Shown here one piece after another: positions 15,229 to 23,474 of a stretch of 36,009 bases of DNA (positions are counted from its first letter, which is position 1; the number at the start of each line of letters is the position of its first letter). The notes under the pieces are model-generated. The model saw nothing but the letters and a program-made list of their open reading frames with translations. It was not told the DNA's origin and did no database searches. This stretch comes from Candidatus Tidjanibacter gallistercoris. Its GTDB lineage: Bacteria > Bacteroidota > Bacteroidia > Bacteroidales > Rikenellaceae. A program made the position numbers and the translations under genes. The DNA is taken from positions 1 through 36,009 of the forward strand of contig DXFY01000060.1 of NCBI GenBank assembly GCA_019114205.1, in the 5' to 3' direction.

Positions 15229-17808
15229 ATGTCCGACGTTAAGAAACACGTGGGTGCTGACGGCCGCACCCTTACCGAATATAAGTACAACGAAGCCCTG
15301 GAGGGGGCCAAGGAGTACTTCAAGGGCGACGACCTGGCCGCCATGGTATGGGTAAGCAAGTATGCGCTGAAGGACTCGTTCGGTCGCATCTTCGAAAAAT
15401 CGCCCGAACAGATGCACTGGCGCATCGCAAACGAACTTGCCCGTATCGAAAACACATATCCCAACCCGATGAAGGCGCAGGAGATATACGACCTGCTGAA
15501 AGATTTCCGTTACGTCATCCCGCAGGGAGGACCGATGACGGGCATCGGTAACAACCTCCAAATCGCATCGCTTTCCAACTGTTTCGTCATCGGGCACCGG
15601 AACCCCGCCGACTCCTACGGCGGCATCATCCGCATCGACGAGGAACAGGTACAGCTTATGAAGCGCAGGGGCGGAGTCGGACACGACCTCTCGCACATAC
15701 GGCCTACCGGCAGTCCGGTGCTCAACAGCGCACTCACCTCGACGGGTATCGTCCCCTTCATGGAGCGCTATTCCAACTCCACGCGCGAAGTAGCCCAGGA
15801 CGGCAGGCGCGGCGCACTGATGCTCTCGCTCTCCATCAAACACCCGGATGCGGAAAACTTCATCGACGCCAAGGTGGAAACCGGTAAGGTAACAGGAGCC
15901 AACGTCTCCATCAAAATAGACGACGAATTCATGCGTGCCGTCATCAACAATGAAAAATACGTGCAGAAATTCCCGATAGATTCGGACAACCCGATGTACG
16001 TGAAGGAAATCGACGCCCGCACGCTCTGGAACAAAATCGTCCACAACGCCTGGAAGAGCGCCGAACCGGGCATCCTGTTTTGGGATACCATCATCCGGGA
16101 ATCGGTACCCGACTGCTACGCCGACGAAGGATTCCGCACCGTTTCCACCAACCCGTGCGGGGAGATACCGCTTTGCCCCTACGACAGTTGCCGGCTTCTG
16201 GCACTCAACCTGTACAGCTACGTGGAAGAGCCGTTCACGCCGCAGGCACGGTTCTCCTTCGACCGCTTCCGCCGGCACGTCGAACTGGCCATGCGCCTGA
16301 TGGACGACATCATCGACCTCGAACTCGAAAAGATAGACATCATATACAACAAGATAAAACACGACCCGGAAGACCTCGACATAAGGCGCGTGGAGCTTTC
16401 CCTGTGGGAAAAGATACGCGAAAAGGCGGTCAAGGGCCGCCGGACCGGGCTCGGCATCACCGCCGAAGGGGACATGCTCGCCGCACTGGGCCTCACCTAC
16501 GGTACCGACGAGGCCATCGCATTCGCCGTGGAAGTACAGAAGACGCTCGCCGTGGAAGCCTACCGCGCATCGGTCAAGATGGCCCGCGAACGCGGTCCAT
16601 TCCCGATGTACGATTCCCTGAAGGAAGAAGGCAACCCGATGATTGCCCGCATCCGCGAAGCCGACCCCGCACTGTACGAGGAGATGAAACAGTACGGCCG
16701 CCGCAACATCGCCATGCTCACCATCGCCCCCACGGGTACCACGTCGCTCATGTCGCAGACCACGTCGGGTATCGAACCGGTATTCCGCCCCGTCTACAAA
16801 CGCCGCCGCAAGGTAAATCCTTCCGACAAGAACGTGAAGGTCACCTTCACCGACGAGGTGGGCGATTCGTGGGAAGAATACAACGTATTCCACCACAAGT
16901 TCGTCACATGGCTCCAGGTGAACGGTTACGACATCGCGAAGCTGGACAGCATCAGCGATGCGGAGCTCGACAAGCTCGTGGAGCAGTCGCCCTACCATAA
17001 GGCCACGGCGAACGACATCGACTGGGTAGCCAAGGTGAAGATGCAGGGAGCCATACAGAAGTGGGTGGACCACTCCATCTCCGTGACGGTGAACCTGCCC
17101 GAAAGCGTGACCGAGGAGCTCGTCGGAAATGTCTACCGCGCTGCATGGGAAAGCGGTTGCAAGGGCGTCACCGTTTATCGCGACGGCTCCCGCGCCGGAG
17201 TGCTCGTAGACACGAAACCCAAAAAGAAAGAAAACGACGACTGCAACTGCGACGAATACAAGCCGCCGTTGGCACGTCCGATAGAACTCGAAGCCGACGT
17301 GGTGCGTTTCAAGAACGGCACGGAGGACTGGATAGCGTTCGTGGGCATATACAACGGCCACCCATACGAAATATTCACCGGTAAAATCGAGGAAGATTCG
17401 CTCTATATTCCCAAGTCCATCAAGAAAGGCTATATCGTCAAGGTAAAGGAAGAGGACGGACAGAAGCGCTACGACTTCCGCTACACGGACAAATACGGCT
17501 ATCCGCACCTGATAGGCGGCATCTCGCGCCTGTTCGACAAGGAGTTCTGGAACTACGCGAAACTGATTTCCGGCGTACTCCGCAACGGCATGCCCATCGT
17601 GGATGTGGTGAACCTCGTGGACGGGCTCAGCTTCGACAGCGAAACCATCAGCAACTGGCAGAGCGGCGTGGCCCGCGCACTGAAACAGTACATCAAGGAC
17701 GGCACGAAAATCCGCAAGCAGAAGTGCCCCAACTGCGGCGAGGAATCGCTCGTCTTCCAGGAGAAGTGCCCGCACTGCACCTCGTGCGGCTGGTCGCGCT
17801 GCAACTGA
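15229..17808 (+). CDS. nrdJ: Adenosylcobalamin-dependent (class II) ribonucleotide reductase
   Basis: This 859-residue enzyme reduces ribonucleotides to deoxyribonucleotides using a radical made from adenosylcobalamin. Visible marks are the first redox Cys118 in SLSNCFV; the active-site loop STNPCGEIPL with Asn308, Cys310 (thiyl radical site) and Glu312; and the phosphate-binding region APTGTTSLMSQTTSGIEPVF. There is a C-terminal Cys-rich zinc-ribbon (CPNCGEES...CPHCTSCGWSRC, about 829-858) that carries the redox-active tail of this NrdJ subfamily. A region around 690-790 is the usual insertion before the tail. There is no radical-generating small subunit nearby and none is needed. Class II enzymes work with or without oxygen. 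I looked for a cobalamin riboswitch in the 148-nt leader and did not see one. A TAAACTTG near-match to the promoter box is at 15153-15160. Confidence 0.97.
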   Translation: MSDVKKHVGADGRTLTEYKYNEALEGAKEYFKGDDLAAMVWVSKYALKDSFGRIFEKSPEQMHWRIANELARIENTYPNPMKAQEIYDLLKDFRYVIPQGGPMTGIGNNLQIASLSNCFVIGHRNPADSYGGIIRIDEEQVQLMKRRGGVGHDLSHIRPTGSPVLNSALTSTGIVPFMERYSNSTREVAQDGRRGALMLSLSIKHPDAENFIDAKVETGKVTGANVSIKIDDEFMRAVINNEKYVQKFPIDSDNPMYVKEIDARTLWNKIVHNAWKSAEPGILFWDTIIRESVPDCYADEGFRTVSTNPCGEIPLCPYDSCRLLALNLYSYVEEPFTPQARFSFDRFRRHVELAMRLMDDIIDLELEKIDIIYNKIKHDPEDLDIRRVELSLWEKIREKAVKGRRTGLGITAEGDMLAALGLTYGTDEAIAFAVEVQKTLAVEAYRASVKMARERGPFPMYDSLKEEGNPMIARIREADPALYEEMKQYGRRNIAMLTIAPTGTTSLMSQTTSGIEPVFRPVYKRRRKVNPSDKNVKVTFTDEVGDSWEEYNVFHHKFVTWLQVNGYDIAKLDSISDAELDKLVEQSPYHKATANDIDWVAKVKMQGAIQKWVDHSISVTVNLPESVTEELVGNVYRAAWESGCKGVTVYRDGSRAGVLVDTKPKKKENDDCNCDEYKPPLARPIELEADVVRFKNGTEDWIAFVGIYNGHPYEIFTGKIEEDSLYIPKSIKKGYIVKVKEEDGQKRYDFRYTDKYGYPHLIGGISRLFDKEFWNYAKLISGVLRNGMPIVDVVNLVDGLSFDSETISNWQSGVARALKQYIKDGTKIRKQKCPNCGEESLVFQEKCPHCTSCGWSRCN

Positions 17809-17831
17809 CGCGCACAGCCCGGCATACGCTC

Positions 17832-17866
17832 GTCCGGCCTCCGTCCTTTCGGAACGGAGGCCGGAC
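17832..17866 (+). terminator. Terminator of nrdJ
   Basis: This is a perfect 13-bp stem (GTCCGGCCTCCGT / ACGGAGGCCGGAC) with a 9-nt loop, followed by TATTTAT. It begins 23 nt after the nrdJ stop. Confidence 0.85.
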
Positions 17867-17869
17867 TAT

Positions 17870-18385
17870 TTATCGGCGGATGCAATCGACACCGTTATTC
17901 TACGAATGCGGTAAAGACACCGACCGCGGCGAAACCGCATCTGCTCACGTCCGCTTCGAATGCAAGGACAATCAGCCTCGCTGCCGCAACAGAGGGACAG
18001 AAAGCACATTCCGATATAAACGGACAATCCATCGGGAGAGGTTCGTCGGGCCGGCTTGCACGCTGCCAAGAAAGCAGCCCGTTTTTTCCCTGCCGGTTTT
18101 CCTCCGGTCCGTTTTCCTGCCGGAAAATGCAACGGCCGCAATTTTCCGGCACCGGCGGCCCGTCCCTGCCTGCTTCCGACAGTTGTGGCACGCTCGCAGG
18201 AAACCATACCGTGAAGCACGAAAAATCCGAAACCGCAATGTCTTACTGCCTGTCTGCCTTCGATACCAACAGGTTGTTGCAGCACTCATCCGAACCGAGC
18301 AGAAGTCCCCGAAAGAATACTCCGAACACGCGAAGAACGGCTCCCGAACGTCGAAGCCGGGATGCCGTTCCCCGGCGACGGTACC
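17870..18385. other. Gene-free convergent intergenic region
   Basis: This region of about 516 nt lies between the nrdJ terminator and the end of the U32 protein gene. Short open frames exist on both strands (for example 18127-18396 plus), but their translations are Arg/Ser/Pro-rich with no recognisable domain or start context. I see no RNA gene or repeat. Confidence 0.5.
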
Positions 18386-19648
18386 CTACTGCGTAACTAC
18401 TTCCGAGGCGGGGACGATTTTATAAAGCTTGTCGCCGCGGCGGACGGGCTCCGGCGTCTTCACCGAACAGAATACGCCCTGCGGAGCGACTTCGGCCGGC
18501 CGTTCGTCCACATAGACCTCCGCGGCGACGCCTTCGAGCGCTCCGGTCGTTTCGCCGAGTACCACGTAACGTGCCCCCCGTTCGAGCGGCGAAGCCTCTA
18601 CCTGTATTTCCGCGACGCCTATCTTTTTATAGAAATTGGTGATTTTGCCGACATATACTTTCCGCACCGTCGCCGACGAGCCGTAATGGGCGCTCAGTTC
18701 GACCACCGGCGCCCCCTGGTAATAACCGCCCCAGAAACCGCGGTTGAAGACTTCCGAAAGGCGTTCCATCCAGACGGACACCCGCTCCGGAGCATAGGTT
18801 CCGTCCTCGATGGCCCGCAACGCTTCGTCGTAAACCTCCACCACCCTTTTCACATACTCGGCCGAACGGGCGCGTCCCTCGATTTTCAGCACGCGCACGC
18901 CCGCCGCAACAAATCTGTCCAGGAACGGCAGGGTACACAGGTCTTTCGGCGAGAGCAAATAACGCCCTTCGACGGCGATGGTCTCGCCCGTGTCGCGGTC
19001 GCGCAGCTCGTAGGAACGGCGGCATAACTGCCGGCATGCCCCCCGGTTGGCCGACTGGCCGCACTCGTGCAGGCTCAAGTAACATTTACCCGATATGCCC
19101 ATGCACAGCGCCCCGTGGGCGAACATCTCGATTTTCACCTGCCGTCCCGACGGACCGCATATATTCTGCGCAGCGATGCTGTCGCGAATCCTCGTTATCC
19201 GGTCGAGGTCGAGTTCGCGCGCCAACACCACCACATCCGCCCACTGCGCGTAAAACCGCAGCGTCTCGGTATTGGAAACGTTGAGCTGCGTCGATATGTG
19301 CACTTCCATGCCGACGCTTCGCGCATAAAGAATGGCGGACTGGTCGGAAACGATGACCGCGTCCACCCCTTCGGCCCGTGCACGGGCGATGACGCGCCGC
19401 ATGGTATCCAGCTCGTCATCGTACAACACCGTATTGACCGTCAAATAAGTTTTAATCCCGTGCCGGCGAGCGGTCGCGACGATACGCGCCAGGTCGTCGA
19501 GCGTAAAATTGGCCGCCGACCGGGAACGCATGTTGAGCTGCCCCACACCGAAGTAAACCGAATCGGCGCCTGCCGCCACGGCCGCCATAAGCGACTCGTA
19601 GGAACCGACAGGCGCCATGATTTCCATTTCGCTGCGTTTTATCGCCAT
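18386..19648 (-). CDS. U32 family peptidase-like protein (RlhA/TrhP/YegQ class)
   Basis: This 420-residue protein carries the U32 signature EMFAHGALCMGISGKCYLS at residues 174-192. The candidate iron-sulfur ligands Cys182, Cys189, Cys205 and Cys209 have the spacing seen in RlhA and TrhP. The N-terminal half (MAPVGSYESLMAAVAAGADSVYFG, then HISTQLNVSN) forms the TIM-barrel-like part of the family. The C-terminal quarter (about 310-415) is a small beta-barrel. U32 proteins were named as collagenases, but characterised bacterial members hydroxylate tRNA U34 or 23S rRNA C2501 using prephenate-derived hydroxyl groups. An RNA-modifying role is therefore more likely than proteolysis. The gene follows the prenyl synthase by 66 nt and is probably co-transcribed. 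Family assignment is strong; the exact substrate is unknown. Confidence 0.93.
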   Translation of the reverse strand: MAIKRSEMEIMAPVGSYESLMAAVAAGADSVYFGVGQLNMRSRSAANFTLDDLARIVATARRHGIKTYLTVNTVLYDDELDTMRRVIARARAEGVDAVIVSDQSAILYARSVGMEVHISTQLNVSNTETLRFYAQWADVVVLARELDLDRITRIRDSIAAQNICGPSGRQVKIEMFAHGALCMGISGKCYLSLHECGQSANRGACRQLCRRSYELRDRDTGETIAVEGRYLLSPKDLCTLPFLDRFVAAGVRVLKIEGRARSAEYVKRVVEVYDEALRAIEDGTYAPERVSVWMERLSEVFNRGFWGGYYQGAPVVELSAHYGSSATVRKVYVGKITNFYKKIGVAEIQVEASPLERGARYVVLGETTGALEGVAAEVYVDERPAEVAPQGVFCSVKTPEPVRRGDKLYKIVPASEVVTQ

Positions 19649-19714
19649 AATACTGCAATCGCTAATCGCACGTATGCCGCGAAGCGGCCGTATCTACCCG
19701 CCGGATGCGCCGCG

Positions 19715-20689
19715 TCACTTCAACCGGTTCGTGAGTTCGTATGCGAGCCTTTCCATGTGCTCGCGCCGTGCGGCAGGCACGGACAGCGCTTCGAGCGCGG
19801 CAATCGCACGTTCCGTATAACGTTCGACGGCCGCCTCCGCCTGCTCGCGGACGCCGAGCGCTTCGTAAATCGCCAGCACCCGCGCAATCTTTTCATCGGC
19901 CAGCATCTCCCTGTTGTGCATCAGTCCGCCCAGCTTCCGGCGCGTGTCCTCGTCGGCCGCCTCCATCGCCGCGGTAGTCAGGAAGGTCTTCTTCCCCTCG
20001 GTGATGTCGCCTCCTATCTTCTTGCCGAGCGCATCCTGCGTTCCGTAACTGTCGAGCACGTCGTCGCGTATCTGGAACGCCATGCCGAGTTCCATGGCGA
20101 ACGAACGAATCCGCTCGCAGTCCTCCTGCGAAGCCCCTCCGCACGTCGCTCCGATGACGGCCGCCCCGGCGAGCAGCACCGCCGTCTTCAGGGATATCAT
20201 GTGCAGGTAATCATCCATGGGGACCCTTTCGAGGGATTCGAAATCCATGTCGTACTGCTGCCCTTCGCAAACCTTCAGCGACGTATCGTTGAAAATACGC
20301 AGCACCTCCGGCAGGATGGACGCGTCGGCCTCTTCGAGCAGCCGGTACGCATAAATCATCATGGCATCGCCGGACAGTATCGCGCTGTTGCTCCCCCACT
20401 TGCGCTGCACGGAAGGCTTGCCGCGCCTTACCGCCGCATTGTCCATGATGTCGTCGTGCAGCAGGGTGAAATTATGAAACACCTCGACCGCCGCCGCACA
20501 GGGAAGGGCGCGCATCACATCGTCGCTGAACATGTTGCAGGCCATCATGGCGAGCAGGGGACGCAGGCGTTTGCCGCCTCCCTCCAGCGAATAGACGATG
20601 GGCTCGTAAAGCGTATCCGGTTCTTCGGGAAAGGGAAGCTCCCGTATGTATGTTTCGATAAGGTTCGAAAGTTCTTCTTTGCCGTACAT
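19715..20689 (-). CDS. Polyprenyl (geranyl/farnesyl-type) diphosphate synthase
   Basis: The start at 20689 (MYGKEELSNLIETY) fits the family; an upstream in-frame extension is unlike it. The 324-residue trans-prenyltransferase has the first Asp-rich motif DDIMD at 79-83 followed by RRGKPS, the second DDVLD at 209-213, GKRLRP at 39-44 and the KTA segment around 168-170. Phe74, five residues before the first motif, is a bulky chain-length residue of the kind found in short-chain (C15-C20) synthases. It would condense isopentenyl diphosphate with allylic diphosphates to supply precursors for undecaprenyl carriers and quinones. It has an upstream promoter box at 20837-20844, implying a leader of about 140 nt. 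The product length is inferred, so I give no ispA symbol. Confidence 0.94.
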   Translation of the reverse strand: MYGKEELSNLIETYIRELPFPEEPDTLYEPIVYSLEGGGKRLRPLLAMMACNMFSDDVMRALPCAAAVEVFHNFTLLHDDIMDNAAVRRGKPSVQRKWGSNSAILSGDAMMIYAYRLLEEADASILPEVLRIFNDTSLKVCEGQQYDMDFESLERVPMDDYLHMISLKTAVLLAGAAVIGATCGGASQEDCERIRSFAMELGMAFQIRDDVLDSYGTQDALGKKIGGDITEGKKTFLTTAAMEAADEDTRRKLGGLMHNREMLADEKIARVLAIYEALGVREQAEAAVERYTERAIAALEALSVPAARREHMERLAYELTNRLK

Positions 20690-20836
20690 GGTATTCCGGG
20701 TTGGTTCGATTCGGTCGTTCGTCCGACAGCCGGCGGCCGCCGGAAATGCGAAAGCGGCACGCATTCATCCGACAAGCGCCGCAAAAACGATTCCATTTTC
20801 TGCTGCGGCCTCGGCAAGCGTACCCCTTTTCCGGTG

Positions 20837-20844
20837 CAAAGATA
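20837..20844 (-). promoter_or_regulatory. -7 promoter box of the prenyl synthase-U32 operon
   Basis: The minus strand reads TATCTTTG, a full TAnnTTTG match, about 148 nt upstream of the start at 20689. No -33 TTG at the normal distance. Confidence 0.5.
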
Positions 20845-20861
20845 CTTAAACCGCGGACAAT

Positions 20862-20892
20862 TTTGCACAGTCATTGTATTTAGATAAATTTA
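20862..20892 (+). promoter_or_regulatory. Promoter of the ROK kinase gene
   Basis: TTTG at 20862-20865, a 19-nt spacer, then TAAATTTA at 20885-20892 (7 of 8 to TAnnTTTG). Spacing matches the Bacteroidetes consensus exactly. The predicted leader is about 110 nt. Confidence 0.6.
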
Positions 20893-21009
20893 CGTTCCGA
20901 TTCGGTCGTACGGCACGGAACGGGGACTTCGCCCCGGATGCCGCACGCAAGGGCAGGCCGCTGCATCTGCCTGCCGAAAACGGATGCTTGAACTCAAAAA
21001 CGAACTGAC

Positions 21010-22017
21010 ATGGAAAAACTTGCCGTAGGAGTGGACGTCGGCGGAACGAACACCGTCACCGGCCTCGTGGACGCACAGGGAGGAATGCACGGGGAGCGCA
21101 GCTTCAAAACGAAGGAATATCCCTATTTCGAAGATTACGTTGAAAGGCTGGTCCAGGATATCGAATCGCTCCGGCGCGGCTGTCCCGGCAAGGAACTGGC
21201 GGGCATCGGAATCGGAGCGCCCAATGGCAATTACTTCAGCGGTGTGGCCGAGAATCCCATCAACATCCGTTGGTACGAACGGAACCCGGACGGAGGACAG
21301 GGAGCGCAGATACTGACCATACCGTTCGTGGAAACCGTCAAGAAACACTATCCCTCGCTGCCGGTCATCATCGACAACGACGCCAATGCGGCAGCCATCG
21401 GGGAGATGATATACGGGGGCGCGCGCGGCATGCGGGACTTCATCGAAATCACGCTCGGAACAGGTTTGGGAGGCGGCATCGTCGCGAACGGCGACATGGT
21501 GTACGGTTACGGGGGTACGGCCGGCGAACTGGGCCACGTAACGGTAAGGCCGGGCGGACGGATATGCGGATGCGGCCGCAGGGGGTGCCTCGAAACCTAC
21601 GTATCGGCTACGGGCATCGTCCGCACGATGCTGGAAATCCTGGCCTGGAACCCCGCACCGAGCAGGCTGCGCAGCGTGCCGCCGGAAAAGATAGACTCCA
21701 AGCTGATTGCGGAAGCCGCCCTCGACGGAGACGAACTTGCGAAAAACGCATTCGAGGAAACGGGGCGGATACTGGGCGAGGCGCTGGCCAACTTCGTCGC
21801 ATTCTCCTTCCCGGAAGCTATTTTCCTGTTCGGCGGACTGGCCAAATCGGGAAATTTGCTCTGGGAACCGACGAAAAGGCACATGGAAGCCAACATGCTC
21901 CGCAATTACAAGGGCATGGTAAAACTGCTTCCTTCAGGCATCGACCGTGCCAACGCCGCCATTCTCGGCGCATCGGCGCTGGTATGGAAAGAACTGCGCA
22001 GGCTCGAACGGCGGTAA
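21010..22017 (+). CDS. ROK-family sugar kinase (glucokinase-like)
   Basis: This 335-residue kinase has the ATP-binding opening VGVDVGGTNT at residues 6-15, a catalytic Asp124 in IDNDANAAA, and the ROK motif with Glu173-Leu-Gly-His176. The zinc-binding CGCGRRGCLE at 186-195 (Cys186, Cys188, Cys193) follows. A C-terminal IFLFGGLAKSG segment closes the nucleotide site. It has no N-terminal helix-turn-helix, so it is an enzyme rather than a ROK repressor. The likely reaction is ATP-dependent 6-phosphorylation of glucose (or a related hexose such as N-acetylmannosamine) in the cytoplasm, feeding glycolysis; Bacteroidales often rely on ROK glucokinases. A good promoter lies 120-150 nt upstream. Substrate cannot be fixed from sequence alone. 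Confidence 0.93.
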   Translation: MEKLAVGVDVGGTNTVTGLVDAQGGMHGERSFKTKEYPYFEDYVERLVQDIESLRRGCPGKELAGIGIGAPNGNYFSGVAENPINIRWYERNPDGGQGAQILTIPFVETVKKHYPSLPVIIDNDANAAAIGEMIYGGARGMRDFIEITLGTGLGGGIVANGDMVYGYGGTAGELGHVTVRPGGRICGCGRRGCLETYVSATGIVRTMLEILAWNPAPSRLRSVPPEKIDSKLIAEAALDGDELAKNAFEETGRILGEALANFVAFSFPEAIFLFGGLAKSGNLLWEPTKRHMEANMLRNYKGMVKLLPSGIDRANAAILGASALVWKELRRLERR

Positions 22018-22047
22018 TCCGCAGCACGGAAGCACCGATTCCTCAAG

Positions 22048-22257
22048 CTACCGGGCAATGAAACCGGATGCGCGGCGACGGAAAAAATCAGGCAGGTCCC
22101 TGCGAAGACCTGCCTTGGCTTTTCTGCGGTCGTAAACCTTTTTCGACCGATGGATGCGTAACCGGCACGGAGGATGTCCATGTGCGGCTATCTCTTCCGC
22201 CCGGCTCGCACGCCGGTGCGCCTTGATGTAATCCTGCTGCGTCAGTTTTCTTTTCAT
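22048..22257 (-). CDS. Small basic conserved-looking protein (69 aa)
   Basis: The start at 22257 gives MKRKLTQQDYIKAHRRASRAEEI..., a highly charged protein of 69 residues rich in Arg and Lys with a central RIHRSKKVYDRRK segment. I associate this pattern with small conserved Bacteroidales proteins of unknown function, from memory rather than a search. There is no signal peptide or membrane helix, so it is cytoplasmic, possibly RNA- or ribosome-associated given its charge. A full promoter box (minus-strand TATCTTTG) lies 61 nt upstream, supporting a real gene. Oddly, a terminator-like hairpin with a T6 tract lies inside its last third. It is convergent with the ROK kinase gene. Confidence 0.72.
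   Translation of the reverse strand: MKRKLTQQDYIKAHRRASRAEEIAAHGHPPCRLRIHRSKKVYDRRKAKAGLRRDLPDFFRRRASGFIAR
22090..22115. terminator. Terminator-like hairpin overlapping the end of the 69-aa gene
   Basis: The stem AGGCAGGTC / GACCTGCCT (9 bp, 8-nt loop) is followed on the minus strand by GATTTTTTC, and on the plus strand by TGGCTTTTC. It can thus end the minus-strand small gene and the plus-strand ROK kinase gene. It lies within the final codons of the 69-aa frame. Confidence 0.7.
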
Positions 22258-22317
22258 AATACAATTCAGTTTACGCAATAAACGGCTGCAAAGACCATTC
22301 GATTGTATGCTGCGGCA

Positions 22318-22325
22318 CAAAGATA
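22318..22325 (-). promoter_or_regulatory. -7 promoter box of the 69-aa gene
   Basis: Minus strand TATCTTTG, a full TAnnTTTG match, 61 nt before the start codon at 22257. It overlaps the region just upstream of the divergent GNAT gene. Confidence 0.5.
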
Positions 22326-22372
22326 CGACAAACAGACGTGCCGCGATACGGCCGACCGAACATGTACGAATC

Positions 22373-23374
22373 ATGAAAAACCGAATCGACATCGTATCCG
22401 TCAGGGACAACCCCGACTATACCCGCCGAGCGGCGGAATATGCGGCATCGTGCTGGAGCGAAGTTCCGCATGCCTTCTACGAAGACTGCATTGCGGAAGT
22501 ACCGTACGCGGCGGGCCCCCTGCCCCGATGGTTCCTCCTCACTGCGGACGACCGGCCGGTCGGTTGCGCAGGACTCGTCCCGAACGACTTCATCAGTCGC
22601 TGCGACCTCTGGCCGTGGGTATGCGCGCTGCATGTGGACGAACCGTACCGCAACAGGGGATTCGGAGGCATGTTGCTGAAACGGTGCATCGCAGAAGCGG
22701 AACAGGCGGGCTGTCCTTCGCTCTACCTCGCCACGGAACTGACCGGATATTACGAACGGTACGGTTTCGTCTACATGTGCGAAGGGTACGGCGCGGACGG
22801 AAACGCTCTGCACATCTACCGGTACGACATCCGGGGCACCGCACTGCTGACCGGCGGAGGGTACACGATTCGTCCGGAAAGAACCGACGAACGCGGCCGG
22901 TTGTACGAACTCGTCAAAAACGCTTTTGCGACGGCAAAGGTCAGCGACGGCACGGAACAGGATTTCGCCGACATGCTGCGCGGGAGCGACGCCTTCATCC
23001 CCGCGCTGGCGCTCGTCGCGGAATACCGGGGCGACCCCGTCGCCCATCTTCTGCTCACCCGGAAATACGTACGGCAGAAGAACGGAACGCATTACGAAGG
23101 CGTGCTCGCCGCACCGCTGTCGGTGGATGCCGCCCGGCGGGGTATCGGCCTGGGTTCCGTGCTGCTCGGCGAAGGAATGCGCCGGGCCCGTGCCCTGGGA
23201 TTCGGAGCGGTTTTTCTCTGCGGCGACCCGGCCTATTACCACCGGTTCGGATTCCGTTCCGTCATGCGTTACGGTATCGTTCCGGAAGACGACCTGCCCG
23301 CCGAATGTGCCATGGCCGCCGAGCTGTATCCCGGAGCACTGGCAGGAATCGCCGGCACCATTGCATACCGGTAA
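22373..23374 (+). CDS. Tandem GNAT acetyltransferase (N-terminal GNAT plus YhbS-like GNAT)
   Basis: The ATG at 22373 (MKNRIDIVSVRDNPDYTRRA) begins a natural GNAT fold, so I reject the earlier in-frame start. The 333-residue protein carries two acetyl-CoA sites. The first is ALHVDEPYRNRGFGGMLL at about 85-102, followed by GYYERYGFVYM. The second is APLSVDAARRGIGLGSVLL at about 247-265, followed by CGDPAYYHRFGFR, the hallmark of YhbS-type GNATs. Between them a short segment (155-165) joins the domains. Such enzymes move acetyl groups from acetyl-CoA to amines on small molecules or proteins. No substrate can be named. The gene has no clear partner: its neighbours on both sides are on the other strand. 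Confidence 0.9.
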   Translation: MKNRIDIVSVRDNPDYTRRAAEYAASCWSEVPHAFYEDCIAEVPYAAGPLPRWFLLTADDRPVGCAGLVPNDFISRCDLWPWVCALHVDEPYRNRGFGGMLLKRCIAEAEQAGCPSLYLATELTGYYERYGFVYMCEGYGADGNALHIYRYDIRGTALLTGGGYTIRPERTDERGRLYELVKNAFATAKVSDGTEQDFADMLRGSDAFIPALALVAEYRGDPVAHLLLTRKYVRQKNGTHYEGVLAAPLSVDAARRGIGLGSVLLGEGMRRARALGFGAVFLCGDPAYYHRFGFRSVMRYGIVPEDDLPAECAMAAELYPGALAGIAGTIAYR

Positions 23375-23474
23375 CGCCGCCGTAGCACCGCGGGCGCTGT
23401 TCTCCGGAACAAAAAGTAGATAACAGCCCTGTTCGCGGACGCCGCTTCCGCAAAGATACTCCCGCATGCGTCCG

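Noticed and set aside
14962-17775. A 937-codon open frame on the minus strand opposite nrdJ
   Set aside because: It mirrors the nrdJ frame in GC-rich DNA; its translation is Val/Arg/His-rich with no domain, and the plus-strand product is an unmistakable reductase.
18127-18396. An 89-codon plus-strand frame after nrdJ
   Set aside because: It has no promoter box, no protein-like pattern, and runs into the convergent U32 gene.
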